DNA of 40,133 nucleotides from Candidatus Methanophagales archaeon (lineage in GTDB: Archaea; Halobacteriota; Syntropharchaeia; Alkanophagales; Methanospirareceae): the NCBI GenBank assembly GCA_017883965.1, contig JAFNKG010000014.1, forward strand, positions 1 to 40,133, written 5' to 3'. This document shows, piece after piece, positions 34,208 to 40,133 of this stretch; within the stretch, counting starts at the first letter, position 1; every line of letters starts with the position of its first letter. The translations under genes and the position numbers were made by a program. The notes under the pieces are model-generated. The model did not search any database. It was given only the letters and a program-made list of their open reading frames with translations, and was not told the origin of the DNA.

Positions 34208-34817
34208 GCTCCTTCACTTCACCTCCTTTTCTCCTGAATGAAACCAGAACTGCTACTGCAAAGAATCCAGCAACCGCAAATACCGCTTCAAATCCTGGTA
34301 CCGGAGGAGAGTGTGCATGCGCAGGAGTTATGGCTGGTGAAGGCGTTGGTATTTCCGTAGCACTCACAGAAACGCTCGTGCTACCAATATTTCCTTCCGC
34401 TTCGTTCAAAGCATCATACCACGTTCCACTGAAAGTCATACTTCCTTCTGCTTCCGATGACGCTTGCACTTTGTATTTTATCACGGTTTCATTGACCAGT
34501 GCAAACACAACCTTTTGTCCTGATATATCAGTTTGATTTGAAGGATGCGCTGTGCTGACAAATGCAAAATCATCTGGAATTGTCTCTACGATGCCGCCGA
34601 TTTGGAGCTTTGTTATGTTCAGCATCACGTCGAATGTTGAACCTGGAGTTGGGCTCGTCGTGGATAATGTGCGTGTTACAGTGGTGCTGGTATCGGCTCC
34701 AATAGCCATAACAATCGGTGCAACAGAGAGCATCGAAATCGGAAGTATCGCTATGCTTAATGTTAGTAACATCCGCGGTATTTTCTTATTATTCTCGTTC
34801 ATGCCCACATTTGCCAT
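34200..34817 (-). CDS. Small PGF-CTERM surface protein
   Basis: A 205-residue exported protein that heads the second surface/binding-protein operon. The signal segment is at about 15-42. Its single beta domain (TTVTRTLSTTSPTPGSTFDV, IGGIVETIPDDFAFVSTAHP, FSGTWYDALNEAEGNIGSTS) is homologous to the first domain of the protein at 26383. A short Thr/Pro linker precedes VPGFEAVFAVAGFFAVAVLV and RRKGG, the archaeosortase tail. An internal ATG (MNENNKK) 15 bp downstream is an alternative start. A BRE/TATA-like CCGAAAAATTTAAA lies about 40 bp upstream. Confidence 0.8.
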   Translation of the reverse strand: MANVGMNENNKKIPRMLLTLSIAILPISMLSVAPIVMAIGADTSTTVTRTLSTTSPTPGSTFDVMLNITKLQIGGIVETIPDDFAFVSTAHPSNQTDISGQKVVFALVNETVIKYKVQASSEAEGSMTFSGTWYDALNEAEGNIGSTSVSVSATEIPTPSPAITPAHAHSPPVPGFEAVFAVAGFFAVAVLVSFRRKGGEVKERE

Positions 34818-34850
34818 GCCTTTACCTATGATGCATAAAATTGAAAACCC

Positions 34851-34877
34851 CTGTTTTAAATTTTTCGGTTTTTATCC
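34851..34877 (-). promoter_or_regulatory. Promoter of the second surface-protein operon
   Basis: On the minus strand ATAAAAACCGAAAAATTTAAAA contains a BRE-like CCGAAAA and TATA-like TTTAAA about 40 bp before the start at 34817. The ATAAAACCGAAAA word also occurs in promoter block B and, with one change, in block A. This may mean a common regulator or only a common core promoter. Confidence 0.5.
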
Positions 34878-34964
34878 GTTGATTTTTAATTATACGTAAT
34901 TACAAAAGGTCGGTTTATATGATGGCGGATGTAAAAATGTTGTTTTGATAGATTAGCGAATAAT

Positions 34965-35657
34965 TTATCCCTTTTTCTTCGCCCATACCGCCTTCCCTCC
35001 TTCTTCTTCTTTACTTTTTATCTTACCATGAAACTCCATGTTCTCCAGAACCTCCTTTAGAAGGTGATAAGGCACGTAAAAGTCAAACTCTTCCTTCATA
35101 GACGCCCTTATTTCATCCAAACCCATCATCCGCTTCCCTCCTTTAGCAATCACCTTCTCCACCAGGTCCATCACGTCCTCATGGATGCTCCAGGGATATA
35201 TCACCCATTTCCATTCTTTTATAAGCTCGCCATAGAAATCGGGAATGAAAGAAGAGGAGGTTTTGTGATGCAAAGTTGCAGTTTTTACCTCCTTTGCGCC
35301 CAATGATTCCACATACTCAACGACAAGCTTTATGCTGTCTCCTGTGTCTGTTACGTCATCTGCTATTAATACTTTCTTCGCTCTTAGTCTCTTCTTCGCC
35401 GCATCGTCAAGCCCGTATTTCATCTCCGCTTCACCAGTAATTGTAGCCGTTATACCCCAGTGCTCCATCTTCAAACTGAACAAATCCTTAAGCAGGAAGA
35501 AATCACAAAGAACACGAGCTAAATACCAGCCTCCCCTCGCCACCCCAATTATAACGTCCGGCATGAATCCCGCATCCTTTATCTCCTCACTTACGTCCCT
35601 GCAAAGGTCGTATGCGTATCCCCAATCAATCACAACGCAGCTAAATTTCTCTTGCAT
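34965..35657 (-). CDS. Purine-type phosphoribosyltransferase
   Basis: A 230-residue cytoplasmic enzyme of the PRTase fold. The PRPP-binding motif is VLIADDVTDTGDSIK (about 92-106), and PDVIIGVARGGWYLARVLCD holds the pyrophosphate loop. The segment KEWKWVIYPWSIHEDV is the hood region seen in hypoxanthine/xanthine-guanine type enzymes and their archaeal relatives. The last about 65 residues are a helical extension ending in Lys. Exact base specificity cannot be read. It is monocistronic. An AT-rich region (CTTTATATAC) precedes the start closely and there is no ribosome site, so the leader must be short or absent. Confidence 0.85.
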   Translation of the reverse strand: MQEKFSCVVIDWGYAYDLCRDVSEEIKDAGFMPDVIIGVARGGWYLARVLCDFFLLKDLFSLKMEHWGITATITGEAEMKYGLDDAAKKRLRAKKVLIADDVTDTGDSIKLVVEYVESLGAKEVKTATLHHKTSSSFIPDFYGELIKEWKWVIYPWSIHEDVMDLVEKVIAKGGKRMMGLDEIRASMKEEFDFYVPYHLLKEVLENMEFHGKIKSKEEEGGKAVWAKKKG

Positions 35658-35710
35658 ATCTTTTTATTGTATATAAAGTATAGCTACCTTTTGTTTTATT
35701 TCTTTTGGTA

Positions 35711-35735
35711 AAGCTTTTCTTTCTAAGAAAAGGTT
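35711..35735. repeat. Near-perfect hairpin, third of the CTTTT/AAAAG family
   Basis: AAGCTTTTCTT and AAGAAAAGGTT pair in 10 of 11 positions around the loop TCT, between two divergent genes. Like those at 3837 and 31785 it has a 3-nt loop and a CTTTT...AAAAG core. It cannot be a terminator for flanking genes, which point away from it, so it may be a dispersed repeat. Confidence 0.5.
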
Positions 35736-35793
35736 TTTTATATGCCTTCTTTAGCCATATAGTTTATAGGAAGTATGGTGTGATAGTGAAAAG

Positions 35794-37029
35794 ATGAAAG
35801 CAGTGGAAAATAAAGAAGAGTATCTTATAAACTGTCTCAAGGAATTGGTCAGGATACCCACATTTGTGCCCCCGGGTGAGAATTACGGAAAGATAGTGGA
35901 TTTGCTTATTCCCGTATTTGAGGATTTGGGATTCGAATGCGAAAGGATAGAGATGCCCGATGATGTTTATGAAGCACGGCAGAAGAGTGAGGAGCTAAGC
36001 GGTGAGAGAGTGAACCTTCTCGCCACTAAAGATTTTGGTGCAAAGGAAAGTGTAGATATATACACGCATTTAGATGTGGTTCCAGCGGGGGAAGGCTGGA
36101 GCACGTCTCCCTTTGAGCCGGTGATTGAAGATGACAGGATATATGGGCGTGGTGTAGCGGATTCGAAAGGAAGCATTGCTTCGCTTTTAACTGCATTAAG
36201 CGTGATGAATGAGCAGGGATTAGAAAGCAAATATAATCTCCGGGTTGCGTTAACCACGGATGAAGAAGTAGGACTCTACTCCGGTTTGTGTTTCTTTGCG
36301 GATACAGGACTTCTAAAAGGCGATTATTTACTTTGTATGGATGGAGATAACGAAGGTATATGTGTAGCAACGAACGGAGTGATGAACTGGGAGATAAAGG
36401 TATATGGAAAATCATGCCACAGCTCTGTTCCTTTTTTAGGTGTGAATGCGATAGAAAAAGCAATGCTCGTGATGCACGAGTTAGATGTGCTGAAAAGGGA
36501 AGTAGAAAGCAGGGAATCGAAAGCGGCTTGCAGTCCTTACATGGTGGAGACAACGGGGCAGAAGCACATAACGCCTGTTTTTAACGTTACAATGATAACC
36601 GGCGGCGTAAAGGAAAATGTTATACCACCGGGTTGCATCTTGCGTGGCGACCGGAGATATATCCCGGAAGAGGCGGTTGAAGAAGTGATAAAAGAGTTCG
36701 AAGATTTTTTGCACCGCATAATAACAAAACATAACATAGAATTAGAGCTGCTTTGTAAACCCGGCTACCCGCCTATGTTCACTAACCCTGATGGCGAATG
36801 GGTAAGAAGAGTGCGGGATGCGGCATCTGACTCTTTCGGCGTTTCTAAAGAGATAACAGGTGTGCAGGGCGGTTTAGACGTCGCTTATGCCGTCCAGAGA
36901 ACGAACCAGCCGGTTTGTGCTTTTGGTGTTGGCAGTTCCATAGAGAGCAATGCGCATGGTGCGGATGAAAACGTTAGAATACGAGATTTGAAGGATTATG
37001 TGAAGTTTCTGGTAAGGTTGCTGACATAG
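35794..37029 (+). CDS. M20 family metallopeptidase (ArgE/DapE type)
   Basis: A 411-residue di-zinc amidohydrolase. The metal-binding order is present: IYTHLDVVPAGEGWSTSPF (His, Asp), IYGRGVADSKG (bridging Asp), TTDEEVG (catalytic Glu-Glu), LLCMDGDN (Asp) and SNAHGADENVR (final His). GKSCHSSVPFLGVNAIE is the lid/dimerisation domain. Members remove acyl groups from N-acetylornithine, N-succinyl-diaminopimelate or dipeptides; which of these cannot be decided here. No operon partner. TTTTTTATAT about 55 bp upstream could be the promoter. Confidence 0.92.
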   Translation: MKAVENKEEYLINCLKELVRIPTFVPPGENYGKIVDLLIPVFEDLGFECERIEMPDDVYEARQKSEELSGERVNLLATKDFGAKESVDIYTHLDVVPAGEGWSTSPFEPVIEDDRIYGRGVADSKGSIASLLTALSVMNEQGLESKYNLRVALTTDEEVGLYSGLCFFADTGLLKGDYLLCMDGDNEGICVATNGVMNWEIKVYGKSCHSSVPFLGVNAIEKAMLVMHELDVLKREVESRESKAACSPYMVETTGQKHITPVFNVTMITGGVKENVIPPGCILRGDRRYIPEEAVEEVIKEFEDFLHRIITKHNIELELLCKPGYPPMFTNPDGEWVRRVRDAASDSFGVSKEITGVQGGLDVAYAVQRTNQPVCAFGVGSSIESNAHGADENVRIRDLKDYVKFLVRLLT

Positions 37030-37326
37030 GCGGGCATTGGGCGTTCCTTGGACATTATGAAGTCTGAGGTATCAGTTTGGTGTGCGCAGGCTAAAAAGAG
37101 ATCAGCTCAATATTATAATCACTATTTAAACTTTTCGATGTTTTCAATTATTCCATTAATGAGAAGCAGATTATATTTGCATCTATAGAGCAAACCGAAA
37201 CGATTTAAAAATCGATGAAGGTTACCCGAAAAAACATTGAAGCGGAAAAGCGAAGCGAACGTGAAATAACTGATGAAAAAAGGTTTTGGAATTCTCGGTG
37301 CTTCTATCACTCTATTTTATAAGCGT
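37030..37326. other. Gene-poor intergenic stretch
   Basis: A 297-bp gap between convergent genes. It contains the palindrome CGATTTAAAAATCG (37201-37214) directly before a 35-codon reading frame (37215-37322, MKVTRKNIEAEKRSERE...) that I cannot support as a gene. The minus-strand track ORF 37122-37310 also has no recognisable features. No RNA gene was seen. Confidence 0.4.
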
Positions 37327-37524
37327 TCATTCCGCGCTGGCGCTATCTATGAATCTTATCAACCCCTTGTCCATTTTTATAAATGACCTGACCGCATGCC
37401 GTATCGCTTGACTCCTATTTTCAAACACACCTCTATCAATCAGAGCATCCAGATAGTCCAGATTTTCTTTTTCTATCCATATCGTAATATGCTCCTTCCG
37501 CTCATGCGTATTTTTCCGTCTCAT
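37327..37524 (-). CDS. Ribbon-helix-helix (CopG/NikR-like) DNA-binding protein
   Basis: A 65-residue protein. EHITIWIEKENLDYLDALIDRGVFENRSQAIRHAVRSFIK is a complete ribbon-helix-helix: a strand with alternating residues, helix 1, then the NRSQAIRHAVR second helix typical of CopG and the NikR N-terminus. It lacks the NikR metal domain, so it resembles an antitoxin or small repressor. No toxin gene is adjacent on the same strand. A palindrome TACAT-N6-ATGTA overlaps its start codon, suggesting autoregulation. CATATAAAGG upstream on the minus strand is its TATA box. Confidence 0.85.
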   Translation of the reverse strand: MRRKNTHERKEHITIWIEKENLDYLDALIDRGVFENRSQAIRHAVRSFIKMDKGLIRFIDSASAE

Positions 37525-37539
37525 ACATAGCCTAATGTA
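37524..37539 (-). promoter_or_regulatory. Candidate autoregulatory operator of the RHH gene
   Basis: TACAT-AGCCTA-ATGTA is a 5-6-5 inverted repeat overlapping the first base of the RHH start codon, about 15 bp downstream of the TATA-like CATATAAAGG. Small RHH proteins commonly bind such short inverted repeats in their own promoters. Confidence 0.45.
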
Positions 37540-37665
37540 GCCTTATCCTTTATATGCTTTCATGACTTAATTATTAATACATTTGAATTTTATAAGTGGC
37601 GAAGGCATCTGAGAAGAAGTTATACGGCGGTGGTTAGTATCGGCAATTTTAATTTGTTCATTTGA

Positions 37666-38634
37666 TCACACCCCGAATATTTTCAACCGCAATTTCCTCC
37701 AGAGTGGAATTCGATTGATGAATTTGTTTTGGTATATCGCTACTGCAAGTCTTATCCATAAAGGCACGAATTCAAACTTTGTTCTTACGTCTTCGATTCT
37801 CTCTCCAAACACCTCGTAATCGGTGCTGCCCAACTTCTGCGTAACCGCAAGCTTTAAATGAGTGATTTTGTCCGGGTTGAATCCCATGATTCTTGCACAT
37901 GCATGGTCAGTAGCTACTGCATCGTTTCCTATAACTAACAAGCCTAAGGGATTTGGTGCCCCCTTCGTGGGACCCGCACCTTCCATCGCAATAATGCCAT
38001 CCATTAAACATAGGTCGGGCAACCTCACTTTGTTTAAATCACATATTACCGCATCCAAATCTGGATGATATTGCGGTTTGTTTTTTATCGGGTTTGAACC
38101 GTATTGATTTTTAAGAATGCACGTGATTCCTGTCAGAGTCTGCGTCTTCAATTTTCCCACTGAGATTAAAAAATTAGACCCCATGTACGATTTCGACATT
38201 TTCAAATTTTTGAAGTGTAATCCATTCGGATTAACAGCAACATATTCATCTTTTGTTAGATTTAATAGCTTTGCATTAGGATATTGGTTAAAGGTATCTT
38301 CCCAGCCGAGGACTTTAAATGCTACATCAACGTTAAGTTCAGTGGTATCTGCTTCTCCAATTGTGATAGTTTCAATGTCGTAATTTTGTAATAGCCAATC
38401 TACGAGGCATTTAACGATAAAAGGGTCAACAGATACACCGGTTTCATAGTCGCTGACATGACAGATGTTCGGTTTGACCATTATATCTGCTTTTTGTGGG
38501 ATTTTGATTTTATTTCGCTCTTTCATCTGGTCTAATAGATTGAAAAGTGCCGCTTTAATCTCTGACTTGTTCTGGAGATGCTTTACTTTTGTGATTCCAA
38601 CAAAGTTTTTTTCTATTATTACACCAACCATCAA
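37666..38634 (-). CDS. DUF362 family protein
   Basis: A 322-residue protein. Family segments are KADIMVKPNICHVSDYETGVSVDPFIVKCLVDWL, ITIGEADTTELNVDVAF, GSNFLISVGKLKTQTLTGITCILKNQYG, CLMDGIIAMEGAGPTKGAPNPLGLLVIGNDAVATDHACARIMG. DUF362 proteins are widespread in anaerobes, sometimes with ferredoxin domains. This one has no Cys-rich ferredoxin motif. Function is not established. The start may be either of two adjacent ATG codons. TTATAAAAGACTGG on the minus strand about 25 bp upstream is TATA-like, so the message would be nearly leaderless. Confidence 0.8.
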   Translation of the reverse strand: MMVGVIIEKNFVGITKVKHLQNKSEIKAALFNLLDQMKERNKIKIPQKADIMVKPNICHVSDYETGVSVDPFIVKCLVDWLLQNYDIETITIGEADTTELNVDVAFKVLGWEDTFNQYPNAKLLNLTKDEYVAVNPNGLHFKNLKMSKSYMGSNFLISVGKLKTQTLTGITCILKNQYGSNPIKNKPQYHPDLDAVICDLNKVRLPDLCLMDGIIAMEGAGPTKGAPNPLGLLVIGNDAVATDHACARIMGFNPDKITHLKLAVTQKLGSTDYEVFGERIEDVRTKFEFVPLWIRLAVAIYQNKFINRIPLWRKLRLKIFGV

Positions 38635-38774
38635 TCAATACTATGCCAGTCTTTTATAAGTTTTTACGTATTACGAGGCGGTCTCACAATTCAAAATCTT
38701 AACAAAAAAATAGAAGCATAAAGCAATTCCAAACATTAACGCCTTCTTTTTATCTATGCTATCGCATTGGATTT

Positions 38775-38870
38775 AGCGGTTTATCATTCCGCTACATTCA
38801 CCGAAAAAGCGATAATGTGAAAAGCGAAGGGATATGAAATAAGCGGTGAGAAGAATTTCGTAGAATTGAA
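38775..38870 (+). pseudogene. Possible decayed small gene (PIN-toxin-like tail)
   Basis: Two broken frames read in order ALDLAVYHSATFTEKAI, stop, then KAKGYEISGEKNFVELK, stop. The pattern ALA-x-HSATF-T-EKA followed by a K-GYE tail resembles the C-terminal part of PIN-domain (VapC) toxins. No start or upstream part is visible. Weak evidence; chance is possible. Confidence 0.2.
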
Positions 38871-38908
38871 ATAATGCGAAGTTTTTATTATAGTGAGTAG
38901 AGTTTGTT

Positions 38909-39019
38909 ATGATAAGACAAATAGAAGAAGGTGATACAAAGGGGGGGATTATTATTCCGAAGGATATGTTTAAGGAGTTTGTGGAGTTTCAAAGGTGGTG
39001 GGTTGAAGGAGGGATATGA
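38909..39019 (+). CDS. Small hypothetical protein (36 aa)
   Basis: A 36-codon ORF not in the track: MIRQIEEGDTKGGIIIPKDMF... ending in WWVEGGI. A TATA-like TTTTTATTATAG lies about 20-30 bp before ATG, consistent with a leaderless message. The beta-strand-like GGIIIPKDMFKEF resembles short antitoxin or AbrB-like N-termini but is too short to assign. It could be a remnant antitoxin paired with the decayed sequence just upstream. Confidence 0.35.
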   Translation: MIRQIEEGDTKGGIIIPKDMFKEFVEFQRWWVEGGI

Positions 39020-39093
39020 CTGCCCAAAATAAGGGTAATAGAAGGTTTTTATATTGAAAAATCATAATAATATAGGCAATAAGGGATAAGAAA

Positions 39094-40133
39094 ATGTCAA
39101 AATGCGTATTCTTTTTAGGCGCAGGCTTCAGCAAAGATGCTGGTATTCCTCTCCAATACGAGTTATTGCCAAAATATCTTAAGAGAGGGGATAAACATAG
39201 AAAACAAATATTAGACTTTCTTTCTGATATTTATGCATTCGATTATCCCCCTAACAAGGATATCTATCCTAACTTAGAGGATATTTTTTCTGCAATGGAT
39301 ACTGCCATTATAAACGATGAGTGGCTTAAAACATACAGTCCTGATAAGCTAAGGGAAATTAGAGAAAACCTTGTATGTGGGATTATCAAGTTGATTGATA
39401 AATCTAAGGGAAATTCTGATTACATTGAGAAGTTTGCAGAAGTTCTAACAAATTTTAGGTTAAATTCCGAAAATAATGACCCCTTTGCTATAATCACAAC
39501 GAACTGGGACATTGTCTTATTAAATGCGTTTAGGAAATGTCATAACAAACTTATAAAAGATCGTTTTGGAAGTAACGACACACAAAATCTCAGGGGAATA
39601 CAGGAGAAAGATAGAGAAAACATAGCATTACTCGATTACTGTTTATACACTCACCCGTTGAGAGATGAAGATATTAAAAATCATATTCCGTCTTTAAAAA
39701 TAAAAGCCATGGGATATAAAAACATTAAGTTATTATATCTTCACGGCTCTCCTATCTGGCGTTATTGTAAAAAATGTAAGAAGATATTCTCTCCTCCATC
39801 GTATGGTGATATTCCAACTAAAGTTCTTATACAAAAAATAACTGATTGCTCAGAATGTTGTACCAATTCTACTTTATCTCCTGTTTTGATTATGCCGACA
39901 TATTATAAAATTATTCAAAATGTTCATTTGTTGGATGTGTGGCAAAACGCCGCAATGGAATTACAAGAGGCTACGACTGTCTTTTTTATTGGATACCGTT
40001 TACCAGAGGCCGATTATCTTATCCGAAATCTTTTAGTTTCTAATATTAATGATGATGGGCTTCATCCCGAAAGTCAATATAGATCGAGGTACATCCTCCA
40101 TCTTATCCTCGGCGGTGATAAACAATATCATAT
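39094..40133 (+). CDS. SIR2-like domain protein with zinc-type cysteines, 3' end outside window
   Basis: The ORF track omits it because it runs off the right edge; 346 complete codons are visible. It begins MSKCVFFLGAGFSKDAGIP, the NAD-binding GAG-x-S motif of sirtuin-like folds (residues 9-13). ITTNWDIVL (Asn127, Asp129) and LLYLHGSP (His217) supply the catalytic-type residues. CKKCKK and DCSECC (Cys225, 228, 252, 255) form a likely zinc site. LSPVLIMPTY and TVFFIGYRLPEADYLI complete the Rossmann half. SIR2-like proteins of this class often act as NAD-depleting anti-phage effectors. Whether this one is a defence NADase or a deacylase-like enzyme cannot be told. TTTTTATATTG about 45 bp upstream may be its promoter. 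Confidence 0.85.
   Translation, partial: MSKCVFFLGAGFSKDAGIPLQYELLPKYLKRGDKHRKQILDFLSDIYAFDYPPNKDIYPNLEDIFSAMDTAIINDEWLKTYSPDKLREIRENLVCGIIKLIDKSKGNSDYIEKFAEVLTNFRLNSENNDPFAIITTNWDIVLLNAFRKCHNKLIKDRFGSNDTQNLRGIQEKDRENIALLDYCLYTHPLRDEDIKNHIPSLKIKAMGYKNIKLLYLHGSPIWRYCKKCKKIFSPPSYGDIPTKVLIQKITDCSECCTNSTLSPVLIMPTYYKIIQNVHLLDVWQNAAMELQEATTVFFIGYRLPEADYLIRNLLVSNINDDGLHPESQYRSRYILHLILGGDKQYH

Noticed and set aside
34069-34536. Plus-strand ORF of 155 aa across two operon genes
   Set aside because: Antisense of the two overlapping PGF-CTERM genes; no ribosome site, promoter or domain.
36026-36553. Minus-strand ORF of 175 aa
   Set aside because: Antisense of the M20 peptidase; no recognisable features.
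37215-37322. 35-codon plus-strand ORF in the gap after the M20 peptidase gene
   Set aside because: No ribosome site; the palindrome before it is too close to ATG to serve as TATA; no similarity recognised.

Overview
The window looks like a fosmid-sized piece (40.1 kb) of a methane-metabolising euryarchaeon. It carries formylmethanofuran:H4MPT formyltransferase, the archaeal bifunctional FBP aldolase/phosphatase, the archaeal ribosomal/RNA polymerase cluster eL18-uL13-uS9-RpoN-tRNA-Pro-RpoK, a CfbC-type NifH homologue, many TATA/BRE-like promoters close to start codons, and surface proteins with PGF-CTERM (archaeosortase) tails. A methanogen or ANME (for example ANME-1/Methanophagales) is my best guess. 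No marker settles the lineage, and no 16S rRNA or mcrA is present.

Layout. 1-3300: housekeeping and C1 metabolism (PurM-like protein cut by the window edge, TPR protein, FBP aldolase/phosphatase, Ftr). 3475-5272: translation/transcription operon with an embedded tRNA-Pro(CGG). 5306-5720: a four-helix-bundle (S23-like) gene bounded by 16-bp inverted repeats. 5770-12543: minus-strand set of ChlI-ChlD fusion, FecCD-type permease, FecE/BtuD-type ATPase, a DrrA/DrrB-like ABC pair and the NifH-like CfbC. 12723-13694: Gate-domain membrane protein. 13845-15263: archaeal ATPase. 15365-27753: tightly packed minus-strand operon of surface protein, two substrate-binding proteins, SAM methyltransferase and two different CobN/BchH-type chelatase large subunits. 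27916-30237: divergent large S-layer-like protein. 30407-31777: second AAA ATPase. 31813-34817: a second operon with two PGF-CTERM proteins and a third binding protein. 34965-38634: phosphoribosyltransferase, M20 peptidase, ribbon-helix-helix regulator and a DUF362 protein. 39094-end: SIR2-like protein cut by the window edge.

The centre of interest is 5770-34817. It combines binding proteins, a metal-chelate importer, three chelatase subunits, a methyltransferase and a NifH-like reductase. My inference is a tetrapyrrole or metal-chelate uptake and processing system. Its parts resemble both anaerobic haem/corrinoid salvage and the BchH/I/D/L/M set of chlorophyll synthesis. The two halves share a nearly identical ~105-bp intergenic promoter block. 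A decayed copy of the FecCD permease N-terminus sits directly behind the second cobN. Both point to duplication and rearrangement of an ancestral locus.

No CRISPR array, rRNA or intact insertion sequence was seen. No gene-free stretch exceeds about 300 bp.
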